Shown: in pieces, positions 1-9,190 of the stretch | Position numbering within the stretch: position 1 is the stretch's first letter | How the letters are laid out: each line of letters begins with the position of its first letter | From: Tardiphaga sp. P9-11 | GTDB taxonomy: Bacteria > Pseudomonadota > Alphaproteobacteria > Rhizobiales > Xanthobacteraceae | Assembly: GCF_008329525.1 (NCBI RefSeq) | Contig: NZ_NPKQ01000003.1 | Coordinates: 310,001-374,000 of the forward strand | Reading direction: 5' to 3' | DNA: 64,000 nt | Made by a program: the position numbers and the translations under genes | The notes under the pieces: model-generated | Seen by the model: only the letters and a program-made list of their open reading frames with translations | Told to the model about the DNA's origin: nothing | The model's database searches: none

Positions 1-212
1 GCATTTCCGGTATCTTTTCGGGTCTCGCCGCAATGGCCATCAGCCCGTTCGGCGGTTTCGTCCTCGTGATGTCGAGCCTCGCCAGCGTGATCGTCGGAAT
101 CATCTTCGCACGCATTGCGGCTGAGTTCGTTCTGATCGTGTTCCGTATTAACGAACATCTCGGCGCGATACGCGACCAGGGGCAGACGCTGGGTCAGCAC
201 CAGCAGTATTGA
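1..212 (+). CDS. DUF4282 domain-containing membrane protein (3' part only)
   Basis: The window opens inside a plus-strand frame that ends with TGA at 210-212. The 69 visible residues contain two hydrophobic stretches (about residues 3-25 and 26-44) separated by a short loop, then the amphipathic run FRINEHLGAIRDQG and a Gln-rich tail. This is the usual C-terminal end of DUF4282 proteins, small inner-membrane proteins of unknown function. The start codon lies upstream of the window. It converges on ychF, with a strong inverted repeat between the two stops. Confidence 0.6.
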   Translation, partial: ISGIFSGLAAMAISPFGGFVLVMSSLASVIVGIIFARIAAEFVLIVFRINEHLGAIRDQGQTLGQHQQY

Positions 213-220
213 GTGCTTGA

Positions 221-252
221 GCCCCGCTCCTCGGTCATGTGAGGAGCGGGGC
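221..252. terminator. 12-bp perfect inverted repeat between convergent genes
   Basis: Arms GCCCCGCTCCTC (221-232) and GAGGAGCGGGGC (241-252) pair perfectly around an 8-nt loop, exactly between the DUF4282 stop and the ychF stop. No T-run follows on either strand, so it is either a U-less bidirectional terminator or an mRNA 3'-end stabiliser. Confidence 0.5.
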
Positions 253-259
253 AGGACGC

Positions 260-1357
260 TTAGGTATTGAACCGGAAATGCAGCACGTCGCCGTCGGCGA
301 CGACATATTCCTTGCCTTCCAGTCGTAGCTTGCCACCATCGCGTGCGCCGGCTTCACCGCCGAGCCTGACATAGTCGTCATACCCGATGGTTTCTGCGCG
401 GATGAAGCCCTTCTCGAAATCCGTGTGGATCACGGCCGCTGCCTGCGGAGCCTTGGTGCCCTTGGTGATGGTCCAGGCGCGCGCTTCCTTGGGGCCTACG
501 GTGAAATAGGTGATGAGGTGCAGCAGCGTATAACCGGCTCGGATCAGCTTATCGAGACCGGCTTCTTCGAGACCGAGCGTATCGAGAAATTCGGTGCGCT
601 CTTCGCGGGACAGCGTCGCGATTTCGGATTCGATCTTGGCTGAGATCGCGACCGCGACGGCGCCTTCTTTCGCGGCGTGCTCCGCAACCCGCTGCGAGTA
701 TTCATTGCCTGTTCCGGCAGAGCCTTCTTCGACGTTGCAGACATAAAGAACAGGCTTGGAAGTCAGCAGGCCGAGCATGCCGAAGGCACGTTCTTCCTCG
801 GGCTTGCGCTCAAGAAAACGCGTCGGCTTGCCGTCGCGCAGCAGCACCAAAGCGCGTTGGACCAGATCGAGCTGTTCCTTGGCGTCCTTGTCGTTGCCCT
901 TGGCCTTCTTGGTGAGGTTGTCGATGCGCTTCTCGCAGGAATCCAGATCGGCCAGCATCAGCTCGGTCTCGATGATCTCGATGTCGGCGAGCGGATCGAT
1001 CTTGCCTTCGACGTGGGTGATGTCGTCATCGATGAAGCAACGCACCACATGAGCGACGGCATCGACTTCGCGGATGGTGGCGAGGAACTGGTTACCCAGG
1101 CCTTCGCCCTTCGATGCGCCCTTCACCAGGCCCGCGATGTCCACGAAGGTCAGGCGCGTCGGAATGATTTGCTGCGACTTGCCGATCTCGGACAGCTTGT
1201 CTAGCCGCTTGTCCGGCACCGCGACTTCACCGACATTCGGCTCGATGGTGCAGAACGGATAGTTCGCGGCCTGCGCCGCGGCGGTTTCGGTGAGCGCATT
1301 GAACAGCGTCGATTTGCCGACATTCGGCAGCCCGACGATCCCGCATTTGAATCCCAT
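260..1357 (-). CDS. ychF: Redox-regulated ATPase YchF (Obg family P-loop protein)
   Basis: A full-length 365-residue YchF/OLA1 homologue. Visible are the P-loop GLPNVGKST (residues 9-17), a switch II segment [16 protein letters not shown] near residue 73, a helical coiled-coil insertion near residues 125-170, and a C-terminal TGS domain (from about residue 275, containing [14 protein letters not shown]). The usual NKxD base-specificity motif appears as NVEE, which in this family goes with ATP rather than GTP preference. The protein is a cytosolic, ribosome-associated ATPase linked to stress responses. It is last in the rplY-pth-ychF run, with only 9 nt between the pth stop and its start. Confidence 0.95.
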   Translation of the reverse strand: MGFKCGIVGLPNVGKSTLFNALTETAAAQAANYPFCTIEPNVGEVAVPDKRLDKLSEIGKSQQIIPTRLTFVDIAGLVKGASKGEGLGNQFLATIREVDAVAHVVRCFIDDDITHVEGKIDPLADIEIIETELMLADLDSCEKRIDNLTKKAKGNDKDAKEQLDLVQRALVLLRDGKPTRFLERKPEEERAFGMLGLLTSKPVLYVCNVEEGSAGTGNEYSQRVAEHAAKEGAVAVAISAKIESEIATLSREERTEFLDTLGLEEAGLDKLIRAGYTLLHLITYFTVGPKEARAWTITKGTKAPQAAAVIHTDFEKGFIRAETIGYDDYVRLGGEAGARDGGKLRLEGKEYVVADGDVLHFRFNT

Positions 1358-1366
1358 GACCCTGTC

Positions 1367-1990
1367 CTAATTCTTCGACGGCTTCTCAGCGGAGCCGTTG
1401 TCGTCCTTCGACGTGAAACCCTTGGCCTGCATCGTCAGATGCACCTTGTTCTGAAACGACGAGTCCTGACCACCGACCAGCATGCCCACATGGTCGGTCA
1501 CCGCATCGTTGAACGCTTCGAGCTGCGGCCGTTCGGCCTTGGCGAAATCGCTCAGCACGTGATTATGCACCAGCTCCTTTGCACCGGGATGTCCGATGCC
1601 GAGGCGAACGCGCCGATAATCGTTGCCGATATGCGCGGAGATCGAGCGCAGACCGTTATGTCCGGCGATGCCGCCGCCGATCTTCACACGCACTTTGGCG
1701 AATGGCAGTTCGAGCTCGTCGTGAAACACGGCGATATCGCCGAGTGAAATCTTCAAATAGGCCGACGCTTCCTGCACCGAACGGCCGGAGTCGTTCATGA
1801 AGGTCATGGGCTTCAACAGGACGACGCGTTCGCCGTCCAGCGTGCCTTCGGAGGTCTCGCCCTGAAAGCGACGGCGCCACGGTCCAAAACCGTGACGCCG
1901 CGCGATGTCGTCGAGAACCATGAACCCGATATTGTGCCGGTTGCCCTGGTATTTCGCACCAGGGTTTCCGAGGCCAACAAAGAGAAGCAT
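1367..1990 (-). CDS. pth: Peptidyl-tRNA hydrolase
   Basis: 207 residues. It cleaves peptidyl-tRNA released by stalled ribosomes, recycling tRNA in the cytosol. The N-terminus has the family signature [18 protein letters not shown], with catalytic His at residue 19 (His20 in E. coli), and the catalytic Asp region FHDELELPF. The last 20 residues are a charged tail not needed for the fold. It lies between rplY (21 nt upstream) and ychF (9 nt downstream) on the same strand, the usual order in this group. Confidence 0.96.
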   Translation of the reverse strand: MLLFVGLGNPGAKYQGNRHNIGFMVLDDIARRHGFGPWRRRFQGETSEGTLDGERVVLLKPMTFMNDSGRSVQEASAYLKISLGDIAVFHDELELPFAKVRVKIGGGIAGHNGLRSISAHIGNDYRRVRLGIGHPGAKELVHNHVLSDFAKAERPQLEAFNDAVTDHVGMLVGGQDSSFQNKVHLTMQAKGFTSKDDNGSAEKPSKN

Positions 1991-2011
1991 GACGCGGAGC
2001 TCCGCGCCGGA

Positions 2012-2722
2012 TTACTTCTTCTTCGCCGGAGCGGCGGCAGCGGCCGGAGCCTTTGCACCAGCGGCAGGCGCCTTGGCGCCGGCAGCCGGAGCCTTGGCAC
2101 CCGCAGCGGCAGGAGCCGCAGCGGCAGCCGCAGGGGTCGCAGCTTCTTCACCGTAGCCCGACGGCGGCACGATGGTGACCAGCGTCAGGTCGGCATCGCG
2201 CGCCAGCGTCTTCACGCCCTTCGGCAGAACAACGTCGGTGATGTGCAGCGACGTGCCGATATCGAGCTGGCCGACATCAACTTCGAGGAACTGCGGAATG
2301 CTCTCGGCTTCGGCTTCCAGTTCGATCGTGTGGGTCACGATGTTGATGGTGCCGCCACGCTTCACGCCCGGAGCGCCTTCAGCACCCTTGATGTGCAGTG
2401 GAACGCTGACGCGGATGGTCGCGCCTTCGCCGAGGCGGAGGAAGTCGACGTGGAGCGGGAAGTCCTTGACCGGGTCGAGGTGGAAGTCGCGCGGAATCAC
2501 GCGGTGCTTCTTGCCCTCGAGTTCGATGTCGTAAATCGTTGTGAGAAACCGGCCTGCCAGAATGCGCTGACGCAGTTCGGCATCATTCACCGAAATCGCC
2601 ACCGGGGGCTTGTTGTCACCATAGATCACTCCGGGCACTCGGCCGGCGCGACGCTCTGCCCGTGCGGCCCCCTTGCCGCCGACCGGACGTGAGGTCGCCT
2701 TCAATTCCTTGACGGTCGCCAT
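2012..2722 (-). CDS. rplY: 50S ribosomal protein bL25, CTC form
   Basis: 236 residues: the N-terminal L25 5S-rRNA-binding domain (residues 1-95, starting MATVKELKA), the C-terminal TL5/CTC beta domain (about 96-190, with LPKGVKTLARD), and a low-complexity tail of Ala, Pro and Lys containing three copies of GAKAPAA and ending AKKK. CTC-type L25 binds 5S rRNA in the large subunit. The tail is repeated at DNA level and probably varies in length between strains. First gene of rplY-pth-ychF. A hairpin followed by a T-rich stretch sits in its 5' leader (2750-2768). Confidence 0.95.
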   Translation of the reverse strand: MATVKELKATSRPVGGKGAARAERRAGRVPGVIYGDNKPPVAISVNDAELRQRILAGRFLTTIYDIELEGKKHRVIPRDFHLDPVKDFPLHVDFLRLGEGATIRVSVPLHIKGAEGAPGVKRGGTINIVTHTIELEAEAESIPQFLEVDVGQLDIGTSLHITDVVLPKGVKTLARDADLTLVTIVPPSGYGEEAATPAAAAAAPAAAGAKAPAAGAKAPAAGAKAPAAAAAPAKKK

Positions 2723-2749
2723 CGTTTAAGTCCTTGTTTTCTAAAAGTT

Positions 2750-2768
2750 AAAGGCCGCAATGCGGCCC
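2750..2768 (-). terminator. Terminator-like hairpin in the rplY leader
   Basis: Read on the minus strand, GGCCGC ATT GCGGCC is followed by TTTAACTTTT, about 30 nt before the rplY start. It could end transcripts arriving from ubiK or act as an attenuator for rplY. The stem is short and the T-run is interrupted, so the call is tentative. Confidence 0.35.
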
Positions 2769-2962
2769 GTTTTCACGCTGCAGCAAGCCTCCAGGGGTGC
2801 GGGGGCTGCGGACGTGGGCGGCTTCTACCGCCGAAACGTCAAAAAGACAAGGAAATGACAGGCTTTTTCTTCGTCTACGGAGCCCTTCCAGGGGCCTATT
2901 TTGGCCATCTGTGCGCAGGCCGCCTATATCCGGCGCGCCGTGCGGGCCACCCCGGCTTCCAC

Positions 2963-3214
2963 TCAGCCGCCGAGTTTGGCTTCCAGCGCCGCGATCCGGG
3001 TCTTCAGCGCCTCGTTCTCCTCGCGGGCGAGCCGGGCCATATCCTTGACCGCCTCGAACTCCTCGCGCTTCACGATATCGAGGTCGCGGAGGATTTTCTC
3101 AGCCTGGTTGCGCACAACCGTATCAACCTCGCGCTTGACGCCTTGGGCGGCGCCGGCGGCATCGTTCATCAGGCGGCCGATCTCGTCGAAGAACCGATTA
3201 TTGGTCTGGGTCAT
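2963..3214 (-). CDS. ubiK: UbiK-family accessory factor (BMFP domain)
   Basis: 83 residues starting MTQTNNRFFDEIGRLM. The protein is almost entirely helical: an amphipathic N-terminal segment and a C-terminal coiled coil (EENEALKTRIAALEAKLG). This is the BMFP/UbiK family, which assists aerobic ubiquinone biosynthesis and binds membranes. The start at 3214 is preferred over an ATG ten codons upstream because it matches the family N-terminus and has GGAG 8 nt upstream. It is divergent from lgt and 240 nt upstream of rplY. Confidence 0.8.
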   Translation of the reverse strand: MTQTNNRFFDEIGRLMNDAAGAAQGVKREVDTVVRNQAEKILRDLDIVKREEFEAVKDMARLAREENEALKTRIAALEAKLGG

Positions 3215-3390
3215 GGCAAGAACTCCGGTCGGATGAACAAACACGTGGGATTAAGTTGTAGATCGACAATGGCGATCCCGGCCGCGCAGTTCAAGTATCG
3301 CCTGCGTTTCGCGTTCACAACTGCAGAAGTCCCTCAATTCGTCACAAGCCAATGCTTTACTGGCGGCATCGGGAGCCGTAAGCCCACCAC

Positions 3391-4242
3391 ATGCCATTCC
3401 TGACCATCGCCTTCCCCGTTTTCGATCCGATCGCCATTGCGCTCGGTCCGATTGTTATTCGCTGGTACGCGCTGGCCTATATCGGCGGCATCGTGCTCGG
3501 CTGGATTTATGCCCGCGCACTGATCAAGAGCACGAGACTGTGGGGCGGCCCCTCGCCGATCTCGCTACTGGATTTCGACGACTTCATCCTGTGGGTGACG
3601 ATCGGCATCATTGTCGGCGGCCGCACCGGTTATGTGCTGTTCTACAATCTGGATTTCTTCATTGCCCATCCCGCCGAGATCCTGGAGCTATGGAAGGGCG
3701 GCATGTCGTTCCATGGCGGCTTCATGGGCTGCGTCTTTGCCGTGTTCCTGTTCTGCTGGAAGCGCGGCCTATCGATCCTCTCGCTCGGCGACATCACCTG
3801 CGCGGTTGGCCCGATCGGGCTGCTGCTGGGGCGCCTCGCCAATTTCATCAACAGTGAATTGTGGGGCCGGCATGCCGACGCTAGCGTGCCATGGGCAATG
3901 GTGTTTCCCAATGGCGGGCCGTTGCCGCGCCATCCCAGCCAGCTCTATGAAGCCGGGCTTGAGGGAATCTTTCTGTTTCTCATTCTCGCGCTGATGATCC
4001 GGGCCGGCGCGCTGAAGCGACCCGGCCTGATCCTCGGCGCCTTCATCTTTTTTTATGCGCTGGCGCGTATTACGGGAGAATTCTTCCGCGAGCCGGACCC
4101 GCAGCTGGGATTTTTGTGGGGCGGGCTCACCATGGGCATGTTGCTCTCGGTGCCAATGATATTTGTGGGACTCGTTTTGATGGTGCGCGCCTGGCGAAAG
4201 CCGCAGGCACCGCTCGAAGAGAGTCCGGGCAAGAAGGCCTGA
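3391..4242 (+). CDS. lgt: Prolipoprotein diacylglyceryl transferase
   Basis: 283 residues, a seven-helix inner-membrane enzyme that moves diacylglycerol from phosphatidylglycerol to the lipobox Cys of prolipoproteins. Signature segments are the His-Gly motif [10 protein letters not shown] near residue 108 and [14 protein letters not shown] near residue 148, and [13 protein letters not shown] near 182. It overlaps the next gene by the TGATGTG junction, so the two are probably translationally coupled. A lipoprotein gene (7352) and lspA (39400) elsewhere in the window belong to the same pathway. Confidence 0.96.
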   Translation: MPFLTIAFPVFDPIAIALGPIVIRWYALAYIGGIVLGWIYARALIKSTRLWGGPSPISLLDFDDFILWVTIGIIVGGRTGYVLFYNLDFFIAHPAEILELWKGGMSFHGGFMGCVFAVFLFCWKRGLSILSLGDITCAVGPIGLLLGRLANFINSELWGRHADASVPWAMVFPNGGPLPRHPSQLYEAGLEGIFLFLILALMIRAGALKRPGLILGAFIFFYALARITGEFFREPDPQLGFLWGGLTMGMLLSVPMIFVGLVLMVRAWRKPQAPLEESPGKKA

Positions 4243-4243
4243 T

Positions 4244-5368
4244 GTGACCGACCAATCGCCGCTGCAAGATGAAATCAAACGCCTGATCAAGTCCACCGGA
4301 CCGATGCCGGTGTGGCGCTACATGCAGCTATGCCTGACCCATCCGCAACACGGCTACTACATTTCGCGCGATCCGCTCGGCCGCGAGGGTGACTTCACCA
4401 CATCGCCGGAAGTCAGCCAGATGTTCGGCGAACTGCTGGGCCTGTGGTCGGCTTCGGTCTGGCGGGCCATGGGCGCGCCGCCCTTCGTGCACCTGATCGA
4501 ACTCGGCCCCGGACGCGGCACCATGATGGCCGATGCGCTACGCGCATTGCGCGTGCTGCCGCCGCTATATCAGGCGCTGAACGTGCATCTCGTCGAGATC
4601 AATCCGGTGTTGCGCGAAAAGCAGAAGGCGACACTGTCAGGTGCCCGCAACATCACCTGGCACGACAGTATCGAGACCGTACCGGCGGGCCCGTCGATCA
4701 TCCTTGCCAATGAATATTTCGACGTCCTGCCGATCCATCAGGCCGTGAAGCGCGAAGGCGGCTGGCACGAGCGTATGGTGGAGATCGACAGCAATGGACA
4801 GCTGATGTTCAGCGCGGCGGCTGACCCACTGCCGCGTTTCGACGTGCTGGTGCCGCCACTGGTGCGCGCAGCCCCCGTCGGTGCCGTATTCGAATGGCGG
4901 CCCGATACCGAGATGATGAAGATCGCCAGTCGCGTGCGTGACGAAGGCGGCGCAGCCCTGATCATCGACTACGGCCATGTCCGCAGCGACGCGGGCGACA
5001 CGCTGCAGGCAATTGCGCAGCACAGCTACGCCGATCCGTTGAAGAATCCGGGCCAGGCCGATATCACCGCGCATGTGGACTTCCAGGCGCTCGGCCGCGC
5101 GGCAGAGGATGTCGGTGCACGCGTGCATGGGCCGGTGACGCAGGGCGAATTCCTCAAGCGCCTCGGCATCGAGACACGCGCGCTGACGCTGATGGCCAAG
5201 GCCACGCCGGAAGTATCGGAAACGATCTCGGGTGCCCTGAAGCGCCTGATCGACGGCGGCCGCGGCGGCATGGGCTCGATGTTCAAGGTCGTCGGTATAT
5301 CCGATCCCAGTATCGACACGCTGGTGGCGCTCAGTGACGACACCGGCATCGAGGCCCCTAAACCATGA
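4244..5368 (+). CDS. Class I SAM-dependent methyltransferase, NDUFAF7/MidA family (COG1565)
   Basis: 374 residues beginning at GTG 4244, immediately after the lgt stop. The SAM-binding loop is ELGPGRGTMMADAL (near residue 86), followed by the acidic strand VHLVEINPVLREK and by ILANEYFDVLPIHQ, all hallmarks of the MidA/NDUFAF7 family. The mitochondrial member dimethylates an Arg of complex I subunit NDUFS2; the bacterial substrate is not proven. Its start overlaps the lgt stop region and its stop overlaps the start of pgeF by ATGA, so lgt, this gene and pgeF form one operon. Confidence 0.88.
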   Translation: MTDQSPLQDEIKRLIKSTGPMPVWRYMQLCLTHPQHGYYISRDPLGREGDFTTSPEVSQMFGELLGLWSASVWRAMGAPPFVHLIELGPGRGTMMADALRALRVLPPLYQALNVHLVEINPVLREKQKATLSGARNITWHDSIETVPAGPSIILANEYFDVLPIHQAVKREGGWHERMVEIDSNGQLMFSAAADPLPRFDVLVPPLVRAAPVGAVFEWRPDTEMMKIASRVRDEGGAALIIDYGHVRSDAGDTLQAIAQHSYADPLKNPGQADITAHVDFQALGRAAEDVGARVHGPVTQGEFLKRLGIETRALTLMAKATPEVSETISGALKRLIDGGRGGMGSMFKVVGISDPSIDTLVALSDDTGIEAPKP

Positions 5369-6135
5369 CATTCACATCGCCCTTGCTGTCAGCCATTCCC
5401 GGCCTGCGCCACGCGTTCTTCACGCGCGACGGCGGCGTCTCCGAAGGCATCTATGCCGGCCTCAATGGCGGGCTCGGATCGAACGACGATCCCGCGCATG
5501 TGGCGGAGAACCGCCGGCGTATGGCGGCGGAGATGGGCGTCGACCCGCTGCACTTCCTCACCGCCTATCAAATCCATTCACCCGACGTCGCGGTCGCCAC
5601 AGCGCCATGGGATGGAGATTCGCGTCCGCGCGTCGATGCGATGGTGACGAAGGTCGAGGGTCTGGCGCTCGGCGTCACGACGGCCGATTGCGGACCGGTG
5701 CTGTTTGCCGATCCCAAGGCGCGCGTCATCGGTGCCGCCCATGCCGGCTGGAAGGGCGCCTTGACCGGCGTGCTCGAGACCACAATCGCGGAGATGGAAA
5801 AACTCGGCGCCGACCGTTCCGACATCGTGGTCGCAATCGGCCCACTGATCCGCCAGCCAAGCTACGAAGTCGGCGCCGAATTTGTCGAGCGCTTCACCCA
5901 GGCCGATGCCGGCTTTGCCCGCTTCTTCATTCCCTCGACCCGCGCCGGCCATGCCATGTTCGACCTCGGCGGATTCATCCGGACGCGGCTGGAGCGGGCC
6001 GGCATTACCATTATCGACGATACCGGCATCGATACCTATCCCGACGAGCGCCTGTTCAGCTATCGCCGCTCGGTGCACCGGAAAGAGCCGGATTACGGCC
6101 GCCAGATCCACTCGATTGTGCTGGAAGCCGAATAG
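5365..6135 (+). CDS. pgeF: Peptidoglycan editing factor PgeF (YfiH, multicopper-type laccase-domain protein)
   Basis: 256 residues. The conserved metal ligands of the YfiH family are visible: His in YQIHSPDV, Cys in TTADCGPVL and His in AAHAGWKG. The E. coli protein hydrolyses UDP-MurNAc carrying L-Ser and so keeps peptidoglycan composition correct; related proteins act on purine nucleosides. Cytosolic. Start overlaps the upstream stop (ATGA at 5365). A small hairpin with a T-run follows the stop. Confidence 0.9.
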   Translation: MTFTSPLLSAIPGLRHAFFTRDGGVSEGIYAGLNGGLGSNDDPAHVAENRRRMAAEMGVDPLHFLTAYQIHSPDVAVATAPWDGDSRPRVDAMVTKVEGLALGVTTADCGPVLFADPKARVIGAAHAGWKGALTGVLETTIAEMEKLGADRSDIVVAIGPLIRQPSYEVGAEFVERFTQADAGFARFFIPSTRAGHAMFDLGGFIRTRLERAGITIIDDTGIDTYPDERLFSYRRSVHRKEPDYGRQIHSIVLEAE

Positions 6136-6164
6136 CGGCGGCGGCGCGCCTCCCAGGCGCCGAC

Positions 6165-6182
6165 AAGGCCATGCGGCCTTTT
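6165..6182 (+). terminator. Short terminator-like hairpin after pgeF
   Basis: AAGGCC ATGC GGCCTT followed by TT, 30 nt after the pgeF stop. The stem is only 6 bp, so this is a modest candidate end for the lgt-pgeF operon. Confidence 0.35.
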
Positions 6183-6223
6183 GACCAGCGGAGATGCTCC
6201 GCACGAGAGCCGCTAAAGTGCCC

Positions 6224-6250
6224 TTGACTCTCCACTGAGTGGAGGCCGCA
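6224..6250 (+). promoter_or_regulatory. MerR-type operator and promoter
   Basis: A -35-like TTGACT (6224-6229) is followed directly by the perfect inverted repeat CTCCACT G AGTGGAG (6230-6244). It lies where MerR-family regulators bind in the stretched spacer of their promoters, 11 bp before the RBS/start of the MerR gene. The -10 is weak (around 6249-6254), as is common for MerR promoters. Autoregulation is the simplest reading. Confidence 0.7.
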
Positions 6251-6260
6251 CAAGGCTCAC

Positions 6261-7193
6261 ATGAAACATCGAACCTACACGATTGGAGAAGCGTCCCGTC
6301 TGAGCGGAGTTTCGGTCAGACGGCTGCGGTTCTATTCCGACAAGGGGCTGCTGCCGCCTGCCGGGCGGACGGAGAGCGGCTACCGCGTCTTCACCGACGA
6401 AGAATTGGTGCGCCTCGATCTCATTCGCTGCCTGCGCGATGCAGGTCTTGGCCTCGACGCCATCCGCGAGGTGCTGTCTCGAGAATTTCCACTCGCCGAC
6501 GCGCTGCGGATAAGACTTCGCGCGCTTGAGGCGGAAATTGCCTCGCAACGCCGCGTGGCTTCAGCGCTGCGTGCGGTTCTTCGATCCCCTGAACTGACTG
6601 AAGCTGACCTGAGGAGATACTGGACCATGATCAACCTGTCCCGCACCGAACGTCGCAACGTCATTGAACGTTTCTACAGTCAGGTGTCCCAAGATGTGCG
6701 CATTGATCCTGAATGGATGCGTCAGATGATCGAGGCCAGCACGCCGGAATTGCCGGATGACCCGACACCCGAGCAGTGCGATGCATGGATCGAACTTTCT
6801 GCAATCCTCGACGATCCGGGTTTCGTCGCCAACGTGCGCTCCAACGCAAAAGAAATCTGGGACGGCGCGGACTTCGATCTCAACGCCTGGCAGGCCGCCG
6901 CGGAGCCTTTCATGGAAAAAGCCAAGGACGCTGTCGCGCAAGGGTTTGGGCCGGGATCGGAGACAGCACACGAGCTTGCCCAGGAATGGCTGGAAACCTC
7001 CGCACGCGTAATGGGCCGCGCGCCGGACGACGATTACAAGGCATGGCTGCGCACCAGATACGCCGCACATGATTCCCGCTCGGTGCGCTATTGGGAACTT
7101 GTCGCGATCATGAAAGGCCAGCCGCCGCAGACCAGCCCCAACCAGGAATGGAACTGGATCATCGACGCCATGAAGCATCATCTCGCAGAATAA
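6261..7193 (+). CDS. MerR-family transcriptional regulator with an unassigned C-terminal domain
   Basis: 310 residues. Residues 1-75 are a MerR winged helix-turn-helix (YTIGEASRLSGVSVRRLRFYSDKGLL), then a coiled-coil dimer helix to about residue 115. The remaining roughly 190 residues are helical and Trp-rich (EEIWDGADF-like, YWELVAIMKG) and look like an effector-sensing domain of the TipAS type, but the ligand cannot be named. Only two Cys, so a metal sensor is unlikely. AAGG lies 6 nt before the ATG. A perfect MerR operator precedes it. Confidence 0.85.
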   Translation: MKHRTYTIGEASRLSGVSVRRLRFYSDKGLLPPAGRTESGYRVFTDEELVRLDLIRCLRDAGLGLDAIREVLSREFPLADALRIRLRALEAEIASQRRVASALRAVLRSPELTEADLRRYWTMINLSRTERRNVIERFYSQVSQDVRIDPEWMRQMIEASTPELPDDPTPEQCDAWIELSAILDDPGFVANVRSNAKEIWDGADFDLNAWQAAAEPFMEKAKDAVAQGFGPGSETAHELAQEWLETSARVMGRAPDDDYKAWLRTRYAAHDSRSVRYWELVAIMKGQPPQTSPNQEWNWIIDAMKHHLAE

Positions 7194-7351
7194 AGTCGCG
7201 GCGGGGCTAGGATTTAGCTCAAATTCGAGCCAGCGCAGACCGGGTCTGAAAACCCAGTTCACAGCCTGCCCTAGACCTTAACGCATTTTAACGATATCGC
7301 TCGACCTGTCTGGAGCCGCTTGCGGCGAACGGACGGAAGTCGGGACGCCCT

Positions 7352-7963
7352 ATGCGATTTTCTGCCCTTACCGATCGAGCCAGACCGCGCCTGATCCAGG
7401 CTGCGCTGTCGCTGACCGTAGCGTTCGGGCTTGCCGGTTGCGCCAATGTCCCCAATTCGGGCGGCGCCATGAATGCGCAAGCCAGCCTTTCTGCCGCCTC
7501 CGGCCCAACGGTCGCATTCGAATCCATCGACGGGCCGCCGCCGCAGGTCTTCGACCGCATGGTCAACCTTCTGGATAGTGAGGCACGCCTGCGCAACCTT
7601 GCGGTTGTATCCCGCAAGGACAGCGCCGCCTTCCGGGTCCGCAGCTATCTCTCCGCGCAGGTTCGCAGCGGTCAGACCTCGATCGCCTGGGTCTGGGACG
7701 TCTATGACCGCGACCAGAATCGCGCTTTGCGCCTGACCGGCGAGGAACGGACCGGAAAGGGTGGTCGCGACGCCTGGGCCACCGCCGATGACCTCGTTCT
7801 GCGCCGGATCGCTCAGGCGGGGCTCACCGGCCTTAATGGCATGATCAACGGTACCACGCCCGACGATCAGGCGCCGGCTTCTGCGCCGCGTGGCAACGGA
7901 CCTGCTATCGCCAGCGCCTACGAATTGCCCGTGCAGGCCACCGCATTTGCCGAGACGCGCTAA
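7352..7963 (+). CDS. Predicted lipoprotein of unknown function
   Basis: 203 residues. The N-terminus is a lipoprotein signal: basic MRFSALTDRARPR, hydrophobic core LSLTVAFG, then the lipobox LAGC with Cys at about residue 30. The mature part starts with a Ser/Ala-rich linker, then a compact alpha/beta stretch including AFESIDGPPPQVFDRMVNLL and RSGQTSIAWVWDVYDRDQNR. No catalytic motif is recognised. It resembles uncharacterised lipoproteins conserved in Bradyrhizobium relatives, placed before prs. Substrate of Lgt (3391) and LspA (39400). Confidence 0.75.
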   Translation: MRFSALTDRARPRLIQAALSLTVAFGLAGCANVPNSGGAMNAQASLSAASGPTVAFESIDGPPPQVFDRMVNLLDSEARLRNLAVVSRKDSAAFRVRSYLSAQVRSGQTSIAWVWDVYDRDQNRALRLTGEERTGKGGRDAWATADDLVLRRIAQAGLTGLNGMINGTTPDDQAPASAPRGNGPAIASAYELPVQATAFAETR

Positions 7964-8008
7964 CTTCAGCACGCGTTAAGCAGAGGCCCGTTTTTACGCA
8001 GGAAAACA

Positions 8009-8035
8009 GCGGCCCACGGGTTGCCAGCGGGCCGC
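8009..8035 (+). other. 7-bp stem-loop between the lipoprotein gene and prs
   Basis: GCGGCCC (8009-8015) and GGGCCGC (8029-8035) pair around a 13-nt loop, 45 nt after the lipoprotein stop and before the prs leader. No T-run follows, so termination is uncertain. Confidence 0.3.
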
Positions 8036-8129
8036 CGTCCTTGATATCACCTCGCTCAGCTAGACGAGTTCTTGTGGGTAATCCGATATGCTGAACGTTG
8101 TATCCACCAAGCCGCGGGGAGACGCGTCG

Positions 8130-9083
8130 ATGTCGGCCAAGAACGGCTCCATCAAACTGGTCGCCGGCAATTCCAATCCGGTTCTGGCGGCCGAAATCGC
8201 GGCATGGCTCGAACTGCCGCTGACCAAGGCCAATGTCCGGCGCTTCGCCGACATGGAAATCTTCGTCGAGATCCAGGAAAACGTTCGCGGCTCGGATGTC
8301 TTCGTCATTCAGTCGACTTCATTTCCGGTCAACGACCATCTGATGGAATTGCTGATCGTCACCGACGCGCTGCGCCGCGCGTCCGCACGCCGCATCACCG
8401 CGGTGATTCCGTATTTCGGTTACGCCCGGCAGGACCGCAAGGTGGGCTCGCGCTCGCCGATTTCAGCCAAGCTGGTCGCCAATATGATCACCCATGCGGG
8501 CGTCGACCGCGTCATGACGCTCGACCTGCATGCAGGGCAGATCCAGGGCTTCTTCGACATTCCCACCGACAATCTCTTTGCCTCGCCGGTGATGGTGCGC
8601 GACATCAAGGAGAAGTTTGACCTCGATAATGTGATGGTGGTATCGCCGGACGTCGGCGGTGTGGCGCGCGCCCGTGGCCTCGCCAAGCGCATCAACACGC
8701 CGCTGGCGATCGTCGACAAGCGCCGCGAACGCGCCGGTGAATCCGAAGTGATGAACGTGATCGGCGACGTCGCCGGCTATACCTGCATTCTGATCGACGA
8801 CATCGTCGATTCCGGCGGCACGCTGGTCAACGCCGCCGATGCGTTGCTCGCCAATGGCGCCAAGGACGTCTACGCCTATCTCACCCACGGCGTGCTGTCC
8901 GGCGGCGCAGCGGCGCGCATCACCAATTCGAAGCTCAAGGAACTGGTGATTACGGACTCGATTCAACCGACCGAAGCCGTGATCAAGTCGCCGAACATCC
9001 GCACGCTGTCGATCGCATCCCTGATCGGGGAAGCGATCGGCCGCACGGCAGCGGAAGAGTCAGTGTCGAGCCTGTTCGACTAA
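8130..9083 (+). CDS. prs: Ribose-phosphate pyrophosphokinase
   Basis: 317 residues from ATG 8130 (GGGGAG 8 nt upstream; an in-frame ATG at 8088 lacks an RBS and adds residues absent from the family). Makes PRPP from ribose 5-phosphate and ATP for purine, pyrimidine, His, Trp and NAD synthesis. Motifs: the catalytic His-containing [15 protein letters not shown], the flexible loop [12 protein letters not shown], and the PRPP-binding signature [14 protein letters not shown]. Cytosolic hexamer. It is followed by a palindromic repeat rather than a classical terminator. Confidence 0.96.
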   Translation: MSAKNGSIKLVAGNSNPVLAAEIAAWLELPLTKANVRRFADMEIFVEIQENVRGSDVFVIQSTSFPVNDHLMELLIVTDALRRASARRITAVIPYFGYARQDRKVGSRSPISAKLVANMITHAGVDRVMTLDLHAGQIQGFFDIPTDNLFASPVMVRDIKEKFDLDNVMVVSPDVGGVARARGLAKRINTPLAIVDKRRERAGESEVMNVIGDVAGYTCILIDDIVDSGGTLVNAADALLANGAKDVYAYLTHGVLSGGAAARITNSKLKELVITDSIQPTEAVIKSPNIRTLSIASLIGEAIGRTAAEESVSSLFD

Positions 9084-9103
9084 AGCTCGCATTCTTCAAT
9101 CCG

Positions 9104-9182
9104 TAGGATAGGTAGAGCGAAGCGAAACCCATCACTCGAAGACAAGACGATGGGTTTCGCGAAGACGCTCTACCCATCCGAC
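9104..9182. repeat. Dispersed palindromic repeat, family B, copy 1
   Basis: A double hairpin: outer arms GGATAGGTAGAGCG (9106-9119) and CGCTCTACCCATCC (9166-9179) with one mismatch, inner arms GCGAAACCCATC (9122-9133) and GATGGGTTTCGC (9149-9160), perfect. Near-identical arms occur at 55009-55099 and a degenerate half at 23336-23380. It lies between convergent prs and the lumazine synthase homologue and could terminate both. Confidence 0.85.
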
Positions 9183-9190
9183 AAGACCCC